Notes: generated from the letters alone by a model not told the origin. A stretch of 20,343 nucleotides of DNA from Ignatzschineria sp. (GCA_030151245.1 JASLEF010000143.1:1-20343); one strand, 5' to 3'. Shown: positions 1 to 7,459, counted from the stretch's first letter. Numbers and translations: made by a program.

Positions 1-1018
1 GCCGGAATTGATATCGATTTAAGCCGGAATTTAGCTAGATCTCGTGGTTGCCGATTTCACTATTGATCTTCTTTCAAAGCCGATGAGCGGCAATGGGGGC
101 TGATGTATCTTGATTTAGTCGAAGAGAATGCCGGCACTTATCTTGGTAGAGTTGAAACTAATACCGAAGTTTAGTCAGATCTTGTGATTGCCGATCTCAC
201 CGTTGATCTCCTTTCAAAGCCGATGTGCGGCAATGGGGGGCTGATGCGTTTATGCCGACAACTAAGAGACGATGTGCTTATGCCGATGCCGGCAATAACG
301 GCGTTAAAAAATTATTGCGAGATATCGAAGTGGTTAAACTGCCGGCATGCGGCGTGATAAAATCAAAATATTCGCTCCGGCGATGGATTAGCTGTGACAA
401 GAATTGATCTTGGCATAGTCGTAGATTATGCCGGAATTGATATCGATTTAAGCCGGAATTTAGCTAGATCTCGTGGTTGCCGATTTCACTATTGATCTTC
501 TTTCAAAGCCGATGAGCGGCAATGGGGGCTGATGTATCTTGATTTAGTCGAAGAGAATGCCTGAATTTATCTTGATGTACTCGAAGATAATACCGGCACT
601 TAGTCAGATCTTGTGATTGCCGATCTCACTGTCGATCTTCTCTCAAAGCCCATGCGCGGCAATGAGGGTTGATGTGTTCACGCCGGCAACGAAGAGACGA
701 TGTGCTTATGCCGGAGTCCGGCAATAAATATGTTAAAAAATCATTGAGAGATATCGATGTGATTAATCTGCCGGCATGCAAGCGTGATAAAACCGAAATA
801 TTCGCTCCAGCGATGGATTAGCTGTGATAAGAATTGATCTTGATTTAGTCGAAGAGAGGATGTGCTTATGCCGATGCCGGCAATAAAGGCGTTAAAAAAT
901 CATTGCGAGATATCGAAGTGATCAATCTGCCGGCATGCAGGCGTGATAAAAACGAAATATTCGCTCCGGCGATGGGTTAGCTGTGACAAGAACTTATCTT
1001 GGCATAGTCGAAGAGATT
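1..1018. repeat. Tandem repeat array, about 429-bp period, 2.4 copies
   Basis: The block starting at base 1 recurs almost unchanged at base 430, giving a period of 429. Unit 1 is 1-429 and unit 2 begins at 430 and runs to about 850. A third, 5'-truncated unit covers about 851-1018 and matches 691-850 at an offset of 160. It lacks about 269 bases relative to a full unit, and the junction lies at the word gaagaga, which also occurs at the matching point inside the unit, so a deletion between short homologies is likely. The array is richer in GC than its flanks and full of gccgg and tgccggcatg words. No reading frame is kept between copies, so the short ORF at 225-407 is not believable. The array probably continues beyond the left edge. 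Confidence 0.9.
46..673. repeat. Nested about 60-bp sub-repeat, four copies
   Basis: Within each 429-bp unit a block of about 60 bases appears twice, 140 bases apart, at about 46-105 and 186-246 in unit 1 and 475-534 and 615-673 in unit 2. The copies share the words ttgccgat, tctcac or ttcac, tttcaaagcc and gcggcaatg. The copies within a unit differ more from each other than from their counterparts in the other unit. This suggests the 140-bp duplication came first and the 429-bp duplication later. Confidence 0.8.
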
Positions 1019-1028
1019 TTTGAATTTA

Positions 1029-1304
1029 TTAATTGTTTGAATTATCGTAACGGTTATTTTGCCTCTCTCGGCTTTGCATGCGGGAATTTCTAGCTTTTTC
1101 TTTAACTATCTCTGATTGTTCACTTGCCCTATAGGGAGTGTGCTCGTCATAGGGGAATAGAATATTTTGAAAAATAAAAAAGACGATAATAGCAGTGATA
1201 ATGGTGATTAGAGGAATGCCTATGCGAATTATTGGAGTCTTATCTCGTAATAAATAGATGAGTGCAACGATAATGGCGATAAAAGCAACAACAACTAAAA
1301 TCAT
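1029..1304 (-). CDS. Small two-helix membrane protein of unknown function
   Basis: A 91-residue protein that I do not recognise. Residues about 2-19 and 27-49 are strongly hydrophobic and should form two membrane helices joined by a short charged loop (RDKTPIIR). The last 40 residues are polar, rich in Glu, Arg, Asn and Ser, and probably lie on one face of the membrane. An AAGGA ribosome binding site six bases before the ATG supports the start. It lies 30 bases downstream of the TM2-domain gene on the same strand, so the two are probably co-transcribed. Its stop codon is only about 10 bases from the edge of the repeat array, so its 3' end could have been altered by array growth. Confidence 0.6.
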   Translation of the reverse strand: MILVVVAFIAIIVALIYLLRDKTPIIRIGIPLITIITAIIVFFIFQNILFPYDEHTPYRASEQSEIVKEKARNSRMQSRERQNNRYDNSNN

Positions 1305-1334
1305 AGAAATTCCTTACTGACGTGAATTTGGTTT

Positions 1335-1688
1335 TTAATGACTTTCGGAGAAAGTTATGAGCTTTTCAAGGTTTTGTTGGCGAGTTGTTTTCAATATAAT
1401 AAACCAATCTATTATTGTCCAAATTCCAAAACCTCCAACGGTTAAAAGTTTGAGGACCCCAAGTATGGTATTGCCTATATAAAATCGATCAACACCAAAA
1501 GTTCCGAAGAAAAAAGAGAGTAGTAGTGCCAATGTCGGATCTTTTAAGTTAAGAGTATTTAATGAAAGCTCTTTTTGTTCTGATAGATTGCTGACTTTTT
1601 GTTGAACACTATTGAGGGCTTCTTTAGGAAACTTATCGGCGTTAATGGCTAAGTAAGTTGTGACAAAATTTTCTGTATGATTATTCAT
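1335..1688 (-). CDS. TM2 domain-containing membrane protein
   Basis: A 117-residue protein. The N-terminal 48 residues are soluble and polar. Residues about 52-100 form a TM2 domain: a first helix ending in the conserved segment FGVDRFYIGN, then LGVLKLLTVGGFGIW and a second helix with IIDW. TM2 proteins are widespread small membrane proteins whose bacterial role is poorly defined. The frame is open further upstream to 1751, but I chose the ATG at 1688 because it has a GGGAG ribosome binding site eight bases upstream, and the family usually starts with a short soluble stretch. The two-helix membrane protein follows 30 bases downstream, suggesting an operon. Confidence 0.82.
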   Translation of the reverse strand: MNNHTENFVTTYLAINADKFPKEALNSVQQKVSNLSEQKELSLNTLNLKDPTLALLLSFFFGTFGVDRFYIGNTILGVLKLLTVGGFGIWTIIDWFIILKTTRQQNLEKLITFSESH

Positions 1689-1865
1689 AACTAAAACTCC
1701 CTTTATAGCATTAGATATATCTTTTAACAAAGATATCAAACTTTTTAGCATTTCTTATACTAAAAACCTAGGAGCATTATCTCAAACATTAAGGATGATT
1801 TATATGTCTAAATGAATAATAGCTTTGGTATTAAGAATTGAAATCTGCATCTTCCTTACTTATTT

Positions 1866-1891
1866 AGCCCATTATTTGCTGGGCTTTTTTT
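1866..1891 (+). terminator. Plus-strand intrinsic terminator without an obvious gene
   Basis: The arms agccca (1866-1871) and tgggct (1880-1885) pair around an 8-base loop and are followed by a T-tract at 1885-1891 on the plus strand. No plus-strand gene ends here; the opposite strand carries the 3' end of the LysR gene, which runs through the right arm. On the minus strand the hairpin has no T-tract after it, so it is a poor terminator for that gene. Confidence 0.55.
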
Positions 1892-2759
1892 CATGTTTTT
1901 TAATATCGGTGACAATCTCTATAACGGCTTTTACTATGGGTAAGTTAACCATTTCTTTTGAGTAAATGAGGTAAGATTTCGATATAAGTTTCACATCTTT
2001 AATGATGAGCATGGATATATTAGGATGAGGTTGAAATTCATGTAATCCAACATAACTTACGCCAAGACCTGAAATACTCGCTTCTCGAGCACCTTCGCGG
2101 CTTCCGATTTCCAGTATAACTTTTGGGGTGATTTTCTGCTTTTGAATTGCCTTATCAAATATTTTACGAGTATTAGAGCCACGATCTCTATGAATCAGAG
2201 GAACTTGTTCAAGCTCACCAAGAGAGATTGATTTTTTCTTAGCTAAAGGCATATGATTTGGGGCGGCGAGAATAATTGGTTGCTCAGTAATACTGAGAGA
2301 ATAAAGATCCGGGTGCTTCTCATCGGTGGCTAATATCGCAACATCAAGCTCTCCTTTTAACACTCCTTCCATAATTGTATTAGAACTGCCCGGAATGAGT
2401 TCGATATTAATTTCTGGATAAAGATTGTGAAAACGCTCTATGACTGGCATAGCGGCGGCAGGACTAACAGCACCAAATGAGAGGGTTCCTATGGTGAGAT
2501 TACCATGGGCGATCAGCATTTTTCGTGTTTTTTCTTCTAGAGAAAAGAGCATCGAAACTTGTTCAAGTAGCTTTTTTCCAATATTTGTGAGCGTATTGTT
2601 GTTACGTTTTCGATAGAATAAGCAGACATTATATTGCTCTTCGAGTTCTTTTACCTGCGCCGTGATGGTGGGTTGAGAAATATGTAGGTAATCGGCAGCT
2701 TTAGCAAAGCTACCAAACTTAGCAACGGCATAAAAAGATCGTAACTGAGTGTAGCGCAT
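1872..2759 (-). CDS. LysR-family transcriptional regulator
   Basis: A 295-residue regulator of the usual LysR length. Residues about 3-62 form the winged helix-turn-helix, with the typical words GSFAKAADYLHISQPTITAQ and LEEQYNVCLF. Residues about 90-290 form the co-inducer-binding domain, a periplasmic-binding-protein fold with LTIGTLSFGAVSP near its start and GLGVSYVG near the end. The N-terminal part reminds me of the LysR regulators linked to aminoethylphosphonate catabolism, but no phosphonate gene lies in the window, so the ligand is unknown. The start is backed by an AGGAG site eight bases upstream. It is transcribed away from the PtuA-like gene across a shared 480-bp spacer, so it could control its own promoter or that operon; only the arrangement supports this. 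Confidence 0.88.
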   Translation of the reverse strand: MRYTQLRSFYAVAKFGSFAKAADYLHISQPTITAQVKELEEQYNVCLFYRKRNNNTLTNIGKKLLEQVSMLFSLEEKTRKMLIAHGNLTIGTLSFGAVSPAAAMPVIERFHNLYPEINIELIPGSSNTIMEGVLKGELDVAILATDEKHPDLYSLSITEQPIILAAPNHMPLAKKKSISLGELEQVPLIHRDRGSNTRKIFDKAIQKQKITPKVILEIGSREGAREASISGLGVSYVGLHEFQPHPNISMLIIKDVKLISKSYLIYSKEMVNLPIVKAVIEIVTDIKKHEKKPSK

Positions 2760-3239
2760 TGAAGCTTCTCCTAATGTGAAAGCAGGTTAAGATAAAAATA
2801 TAAACGTTGTTTTTCTATCTCAATCTATTTTTAATTGCCTTTTTTGTCGCTTGATAGTGATCATTTACTGTTATCTTCATTCATATCGCAATTTCAAAAT
2901 GTTATCTAGCTTTTGAATAGTGAATAACTAGAGAGGATAGAATATATCTTATAATATTGATATTACGTCATTGTGACATATCATCATTTTCAGGCTTATT
3001 TTGAGAAGTTTGTCATTCTTATTTGAAGTTATCTATCATAAGTAGAGAATGTTGTAGAGATTTTAAATAGGGGGAGATATTGTCGAGATGTAGAATCTTG
3101 GTAAATAATGTTATTGATTACACTTATTATAACAAAGGGTTGCGTTTTTTTTATTGATGAGGTTTTTGGTTGAGGTTCTATTGCTTAAGATTAATTCATG
3201 TTACATTAAAAGATCAATCTCACATTTTAGGGGAGCGCT
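2760..3239. other. Divergent AT-rich spacer between lysR and ptuA
   Basis: These 480 bases hold no credible gene on either strand. They must contain the promoters of the leftward LysR gene and the rightward ptuA-like gene. I see no reverse transcriptase gene and no clear retron msr/msd-like folded RNA here. The one noteworthy element is an imperfect dyad at 2958-2983. The last bases carry a good AGGGGA ribosome binding site for the gene at 3240. Confidence 0.6.
2958..2983. promoter_or_regulatory. Imperfect palindrome, possible operator
   Basis: Outer arms tgatat (2958-2963) and atatca (2978-2983) enclose inner arms gtca (2967-2970) and tgac (2974-2977), with three unpaired bases on the left. 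It lies in the divergent spacer, about 200 bases from the LysR start and 257 from the ptuA-like start. A dyad in such a place could be a regulator site, but there is no direct evidence for binding. Confidence 0.3.
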
Positions 3240-4925
3240 ATGAGTTATCAAGATCTGTCATTGAAGAATCAGCAACTACTTGAAAGAAAAGGTGATTATT
3301 CTTTATTGGAAAATTATCGACAAGCAGAGGAGTACTTTAGAAGTATCGATATTACTGATAGCGATTTATTATCCCAGGATGAAACTTTTTTAAAAGCCAA
3401 GGCGGCATTTAGTCGATGCGAAACAATTTTAAATCAAGCAACTTTTAAGGTTCGTCATCTTGATTTAAAAAATGTTCGCCGTCTAGATCATTTAGATTTA
3501 ACTTTTGATGATCGTTTAACTGTTTTAATAGGAGAAAATGCGACTGGAAAAACAACGGTATGTGAGAGCCTTACAAAAGCATTATCGTGGGTTTTAAGTG
3601 CTATTCGCCGAGAGAATATCGATGGGGTTAATTTGACCGATAATGATATTAAACGGGGAGAGATTGATGCAGAAGTTGTCGTTGATTTGGAGCTAGATGA
3701 AGACAACGCCATACATTATTCATTAGCGCATAGTTTACAAGATGGCGCCGAAGAGCAAAAGTCAGACTTTTCTCAGTTACGAGAATATGGGGCTGTTATT
3801 CGTGAATGTATTACGGCGAAGGGTTGTGAGGTGACATTACCACTTTTTATTTTTTATAGTGTTAATCGTCCGAATTTTGTGCGGGGAGCACGAAAAATAC
3901 ATCTTAATCGAGCTAGTGCTTATGATCATGCTTTAGATGAGAAGATCCGTATTTCAGATATGATCGAGTGGTTTGTAACATTAGAGAATCTCTCTAGCCA
4001 AGAAGCGGGGACGGAACTTCGTGATTTAGAGCAGTTTAGGGCTTTACTGAAAAGTACTTTAGGAGACTTTTTAAATGAAGAGCAAAATGCAGATGTTGTT
4101 AAACGCTCATTGTTAGAGGATGCTTTAAGTGGTATTCAACAAAAATTAATCGATACGGATGAGAAGATTGCTGCCCTAAAATGTAGACCTTATTCAACGG
4201 CAGAAAAGCTTAAAAAACTTGTCAATGAAACAGTGAAGGATTTAATACCTAATGCGTCCGGAATTTTTGTTGATCGTTCTACTGGCAAGGATCGTGTCGT
4301 ACTCGATATTTATGGAGAGTTACATGATATTCAATATCTATCGCATGGGCAGCGCTCTGTTTTATTTATGGTCGCCGATTTGCTATCGCGTTTAGAGATT
4401 CTCAACCCCCATTTAGAAGATCCTCGTAAAAGTCCTGGAGTTGTGATTATTGATGAAATTGAGCTCCATCTACATCCTACTTGGCAACAGACGATTATTG
4501 ATTCTTTGCTGAAAATTTTTCCTAATATGCAGTTTATTATTACGACCCATAGCCCGCAGGTGATTTCGACGGTTCATAAAGATCAAATTCGTTTCTTAAA
4601 AAATGATTTTAAAACAAATCGAGTGAAGGTGCATGTCCCTAATTTTCAGACGCGAGGATTATCCGCAGATGATATTTTATTACGTATTTTAAATATCGCG
4701 GAAGTACCTGATGTGATGGAGTATCAGCAATATCAAGAATTGGAAAAGATGATTGAAAATGGATTAGGTGATACCGAAGAGGGGCGACTACTCTACACAT
4801 TTTTGTCCAATCACTTTGGTGAAAAAAGTATTGAAATGGAGAAGCTTCGACATCTGAAAAAGTTACAGAGTATTCGAAATAGGTTGAAGTCAAAGAGGGA
4901 GAGCCGACAAAAGGATCAACAATAG
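3240..4925 (+). CDS. ptuA: PtuA-like AAA/ABC ATPase of a Septu-type defence pair
   Basis: A 561-residue ATPase of the SMC/ABC-like class. After a polar helical N-terminal part (residues 1-70) come the Walker A GENATGKT (98-105), an ABC-signature-like LSHGQRS (367-373), the Walker B VVIIDEIELHLHP (401-413) and the switch histidine in TTHS (435-438). A charged helical middle section (about 225-330) separates the two halves of the nucleotide-binding domain. The layout and the neighbouring HNH gene match PtuA of Septu and of the retron Ec78 system, where PtuA partners the nuclease PtuB and restrains or directs it during phage infection. The start has an AGGGGA site five bases upstream. The stop is nine bases before the nuclease gene. 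Family-level function is well supported; activity in this host is inferred. Confidence 0.85.
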   Translation: MSYQDLSLKNQQLLERKGDYSLLENYRQAEEYFRSIDITDSDLLSQDETFLKAKAAFSRCETILNQATFKVRHLDLKNVRRLDHLDLTFDDRLTVLIGENATGKTTVCESLTKALSWVLSAIRRENIDGVNLTDNDIKRGEIDAEVVVDLELDEDNAIHYSLAHSLQDGAEEQKSDFSQLREYGAVIRECITAKGCEVTLPLFIFYSVNRPNFVRGARKIHLNRASAYDHALDEKIRISDMIEWFVTLENLSSQEAGTELRDLEQFRALLKSTLGDFLNEEQNADVVKRSLLEDALSGIQQKLIDTDEKIAALKCRPYSTAEKLKKLVNETVKDLIPNASGIFVDRSTGKDRVVLDIYGELHDIQYLSHGQRSVLFMVADLLSRLEILNPHLEDPRKSPGVVIIDEIELHLHPTWQQTIIDSLLKIFPNMQFIITTHSPQVISTVHKDQIRFLKNDFKTNRVKVHVPNFQTRGLSADDILLRILNIAEVPDVMEYQQYQELEKMIENGLGDTEEGRLLYTFLSNHFGEKSIEMEKLRHLKKLQSIRNRLKSKRESRQKDQQ

Positions 4926-4934
4926 GAGCATGGT

Positions 4935-5828
4935 ATGAGAAAGTTAACAAGACCTATCAAGCCACCTCGCTGTATACTTCGAGCACAAGATGCCGGCTCA
5001 ACGAATTGGCAAAGATTACGGGGAAAAGATCGCCGCGAGATTTGGGTGAAGCTTAATGAGATGCAGCATCGAATATGTGCTTATTGTGAGAGGGCTTTTT
5101 CAGAAGATGACAGTCATATTGAGCACCTTTACCCTCGAGCGAAATATGAAGGATTAACCTTTGAGTGGAAAAATCTTTTTGGTTCCTGTAATAGTCAATA
5201 TAGTTGTGGAATTTATAAAGATAGTACAAAGAATCCCCATCAAGTTGATCATGAATTATTGATTAAGCCTGACCAAGATGATCCAACGTATTACTTTCGT
5301 TATTATAAGAATGGACGAATGAGTATTCGGCCCCGCCTATCCGATGCGGAATATTTAGTTGCTAGAGAGACGATTTTGGCTTTTAATTTAAATCATCGAA
5401 CGTTAGTTAGCTTACGGCAACATCACTTATCTCCACTTGTTCAGTTAGAAGAGGAGTTTATTTTGTGGTGTGATCTTTGTGAAGAACATCCTGAAATGGA
5501 GGTTGATTTAGCTGCAGAAATTCGTTCATTGCTTATCGAGCAAGTAGATACACCGTTTCAGTCTATTAAACAACACTATATTCGGGAACACCTTGATCTA
5601 TTAGGATTAGTGAGCGATAGCTTTATTGCTAGAAAAGGGGGGGCATCGCTACAAAAATCACGGAAGACGAATGCAAAAAGTCGTAAGAAAACTCGTAAAA
5701 AACGATATAATCGACATTATAACAATCGCACAAAGCTTGGAAGAAATAGTAAAAAAAGACGGACTAAAAATAGCCATGTATCTCGTACAAAGAAGATGCG
5801 GTCATCAGCTAATTCCCGGCAGAAATAG
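4935..5828 (+). CDS. ptuB: PtuB-like HNH endonuclease with aberrant C-terminal tail
   Basis: A 297-residue protein as read. Residues about 35-100 form an HNH nuclease of the PtuB/TIGR02646 type: CAYCE, then HIEHLYPRAKY, WKNLFGSC and CGIYKD supply the zinc-binding cysteines and catalytic His/Asn positions. A helical region continues to about residue 232. From there, exactly after a G7 tract at 5637-5643, the tail becomes almost purely Lys, Arg, Asn and Ser, which is unlike the family and typical of a wrong frame. With eight Gs the protein would end at 250 residues (stop at 5684-5686); with six it would run 320 residues to 5898. PtuB proteins I recall end near residue 230-250, favouring the eight-G version. 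An AGGAG site six bases before the ATG supports the start. It should act as the effector nuclease with the upstream ATPase. Confidence 0.82.
   Translation: MRKLTRPIKPPRCILRAQDAGSTNWQRLRGKDRREIWVKLNEMQHRICAYCERAFSEDDSHIEHLYPRAKYEGLTFEWKNLFGSCNSQYSCGIYKDSTKNPHQVDHELLIKPDQDDPTYYFRYYKNGRMSIRPRLSDAEYLVARETILAFNLNHRTLVSLRQHHLSPLVQLEEEFILWCDLCEEHPEMEVDLAAEIRSLLIEQVDTPFQSIKQHYIREHLDLLGLVSDSFIARKGGASLQKSRKTNAKSRKKTRKKRYNRHYNNRTKLGRNSKKRRTKNSHVSRTKKMRSSANSRQK
5637..5643 (+). repeat. G7 homopolymer at the frame break of ptuB
   Basis: Seven consecutive Gs inside the nuclease gene mark the point where its protein changes from ordinary to extremely basic. A change of one base either way switches to a different C-terminus. 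This can be a slippage-prone tract or a read error. Confidence 0.85.
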
Positions 5829-5898
5829 TCCTGATTTTGGTAGTAATAATTTTATAACTGATGTGCTTAGAATCGTAAAAATAGCTGTTTTTAAGTGA
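5671..5898 (+). CDS. Possible small overlapping ORF or alternative nuclease end
   Basis: Seventy-five codons in a frame different from the annotated ptuB. The product has ordinary composition, with alternating hydrophobic and charged residues (IDIITIAQSLEEIVKKDGLK), unlike the basic tail read in the ptuB frame over the same DNA. GGAAG stands four bases before the ATG. If ptuB has eight Gs and stops at 5684-5686, this ORF overlaps its end by 16 bases, a common coupling arrangement. If ptuB has six Gs, these codons are instead its own C-terminus. Codon use (many ATA and AGA) differs from neighbouring genes. I do not recognise the sequence and cannot exclude chance. Confidence 0.3.
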   Translation: MQKVVRKLVKNDIIDIITIAQSLEEIVKKDGLKIAMYLVQRRCGHQLIPGRNSPDFGSNNFITDVLRIVKIAVFK

Positions 5899-5935
5899 TA
5901 TTAGTGATGCCATATACGACAAAGGAGATAGATTA

Positions 5936-6277
5936 ATGATTACAAGAATTAATAAAGCAGCAAGAATGTCAGATGCCGTTATTTATCAAAATACTCTCTA
6001 TTATACAGCTGTCCCAACATGTATTGAAAATGATATTTATCTTCAAATGCAAAGTACCTTAGTAGATATTGATCAGATGTTAGCGAAGGTGGGGACTGAT
6101 AAATCAAAAATTTTAGATGTGACGATTTTTCTAGTAAATAGTCTAGATTTTGAGGGGATGAACCGAGCATGGGATGAATGGGTTGATTCAGATAATGCCC
6201 CTGTTCGATGTACTGTACAAGCAGGCTTGATGTCGGTAGATTGGAAGGTTGAAATAAAGATTGTTGTTGCAATTTGA
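5936..6277 (+). CDS. RidA/YjgF-family protein
   Basis: A 113-residue protein, slightly shorter than the usual 125-130. The family signature is visible near the end: APVRCTVQAGL with Arg91, and the final strand VEIKIVVA with Glu106; an aromatic pair follows YQNTL at the equivalent of the substrate-cavity wall. Canonical RidA hydrolyses reactive enamine/imine intermediates released by PLP enzymes such as threonine dehydratase; many paralogues have other or unknown roles. The invariant Arg suggests the deaminase-type pocket is kept. An AAGGAG site nine bases upstream supports the start. It lies about 107 bases after the ptuB stop as read and 37 after the alternative ORF, with no terminator between, and a strong terminator follows, so read-through from the defence genes is likely. 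It should not be called ridA itself without phylogeny. Confidence 0.85.
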   Translation: MITRINKAARMSDAVIYQNTLYYTAVPTCIENDIYLQMQSTLVDIDQMLAKVGTDKSKILDVTIFLVNSLDFEGMNRAWDEWVDSDNAPVRCTVQAGLMSVDWKVEIKIVVAI

Positions 6278-6308
6278 TGAGTGATCTACTTTGTACTTTT
6301 TGATAAAG

Positions 6309-6339
6309 ATAGTCTGTTTAGACAGACTATTTTTTTTTT
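6309..6339 (+). terminator. Intrinsic terminator after the RidA-family gene
   Basis: The arms atagtctg (6309-6316) and cagactat (6323-6330) form a perfect 8-bp stem with a 6-base loop, followed by about ten Ts. It lies about 30 bases after the RidA-family stop and should end the transcript of the accessory operon. Confidence 0.92.
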
Positions 6340-6717
6340 GACTGAGAGAGGATGCATGAGACTCATCGTATAAGATTGCCAGCGATAGAAGAAATATATT
6401 TTTTGTAAGTAGTTATCTTTTATCTTCTTGGTAGATGATTTGTTATAGAGATTTTTATAAAAAATAATAATTTAATAAATTCTATAGCTTATATTATAAG
6501 TCATATTAATACGATTCTTATGACCCAAAAGACCTATATAGCTATTTTTTGTAGGGCTGTATACTTCTGACAGGACGAAATGTCTGATTAGGTGTTATTT
6601 CTGGAGAATATAGTTTTAATATTGAATGTTATACTTTTATTTTAGAAGTATTATTCGATTGTAAATTATAATTTTTCATTGTTTTTCATTATATTAATAA
6701 ATATTTTTTAATAAATT

Positions 6718-6746
6718 TTGCTCTAGTGGGAGCAGCAGTATATAAT
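6718..6746 (+). promoter_or_regulatory. Candidate sigma-70 promoter for the pilin gene
   Basis: A perfect -10 box TATAAT (6741-6746) stands 17 bases after TTGCTC (6718-6723), which matches the -35 consensus only in its TTG. Transcription would start near 6753, leaving a leader of about 160 bases before the pilin ATG. The weak -35 box suggests that an activator may be needed. Confidence 0.35.
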
Positions 6747-6780
6747 TGCGATATACTTACGTAAGTTGTTGTTTTTAATT

Positions 6781-6817
6781 GTAAATAGTTATTTACAGTT
6801 TACATAATAAAATTTAC
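6781..6817. promoter_or_regulatory. Cluster of ATTTAC half-sites
   Basis: GTAAAT (6781-6786) and ATTTAC (6791-6796) form a perfect 6-bp palindrome with a 4-base centre. Further direct copies follow: GTTTAC (6798-6803) and ATTTAC (6812-6817). Another GTAAAT lies upstream at 6661-6666. The cluster sits just downstream of the promoter candidate, where a repressor could act. In such AT-rich DNA part of this could be chance. Confidence 0.35.
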
Positions 6818-6913
6818 AACTGATATCTTATAATTGCACTTAAGGACATTCCTTTTAGTTTATTGATTTGAATAGTCCCTTTTCTTTTTCTTTTATGAAG
6901 GATGAATATAATT

Positions 6914-7459
6914 ATGAAAAAAAATTTATTAACGACTGCAGCTCTCTCGCTTTTATTAACGACGGGTATTGCTTCTGCTCAAAGTAATTATTCTGTGGGT
7001 GAAATTGAGTTTAAAGGTGAAGTGACAACGGCTTCTTGCTCACTTAACCCTATTGCACCCGTTGATCTTGGTTCTGTTTCAACAAGAGAGTTCTCCGAAT
7101 CAGGGAAAGTTGGAGGATGGGGAAAAACAGTTATCGAGTTTGTTAACTGCGATATGAAAACAGATACGAATGCAGATGGGATCGAAGGTATTACTTTAAC
7201 TATTCAACAAGGCGCCGTTGACCCTGTGAGTTCTGAATTATGGGCTAATACTACCGGTACCGCAACAGGTGTTGGAATTAGAGTAAAAGTTGATAATCAA
7301 ATTATTAAGCCAGATGGTAGTGCTCAGGGGATTAAGAAAAGCTCTTTCCGTCCAGATGGATCATTAACTTATGATGTTTATGGGCAAATGGAATCAGTAG
7401 ATGTTGCTACAGCTGGTAAAGTCGCAACGACAGTTAGCTTTATCGCAAACTATAAATAA
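6914..7459 (+). CDS. Major fimbrial subunit (type 1-like pilin)
   Basis: A 181-residue pilin. Residues 1-22 are a Sec signal peptide ending ASA before Gln. The mature part has the pilin pattern: an N-terminal donor strand (SVGEIEFKGEV), a disulfide pair Cys42-Cys79, DLGSVSTREF, and a C-terminal strand with Gly near 14 residues from the end and the penultimate Tyr of FIANYK, the edge recognised by the chaperone. I prefer the ATG at 6914 over 6902 because AAGGA at 6898-6902 lies too close to the upstream ATG but 11 bases before this one, and because MKK starts a normal signal peptide. It heads the chaperone-usher locus and is followed by a hairpin, as expected for the most abundant subunit. The gene at 12623 is its paralogue. 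Confidence 0.88.
   Translation: MKKNLLTTAALSLLLTTGIASAQSNYSVGEIEFKGEVTTASCSLNPIAPVDLGSVSTREFSESGKVGGWGKTVIEFVNCDMKTDTNADGIEGITLTIQQGAVDPVSSELWANTTGTATGVGIRVKVDNQIIKPDGSAQGIKKSSFRPDGSLTYDVYGQMESVDVATAGKVATTVSFIANYK

Larger units (their letters stand above)
6340..6901. other. Long AT-rich leader of the fimbrial locus
   Basis: This 560-base stretch has no credible gene. Its right half holds a promoter candidate and a cluster of ATTTAC-type half-sites, listed separately. A long regulated leader before a major pilin gene is common in fimbrial operons. I see no recombinase gene or clear invertible segment here. Confidence 0.5.

Noticed and set aside
225..407. 60-codon plus-strand ORF in the repeat array
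   Set aside because: The frame is not kept in the other repeat copies, there is no good ribosome binding site and the composition is not protein-like.
1..1018. CRISPR array
   Set aside because: The repeats are long (429 and 140 bp) without short regular repeat-spacer units, and no cas gene is near.
1689..1751. Upstream extension of the TM2-domain gene to 1751
   Set aside because: The ATG at 1688 has a clear GGGAG site; the upstream ATG has only a weak one and the extra 21 residues look unrelated to the family.
2760..3239. A retron msr/msd RNA upstream of the PtuA-like gene
   Set aside because: No reverse transcriptase gene is present in the window and I see no long inverted repeat typical of msr-msd; the resemblance is only through the effector pair.
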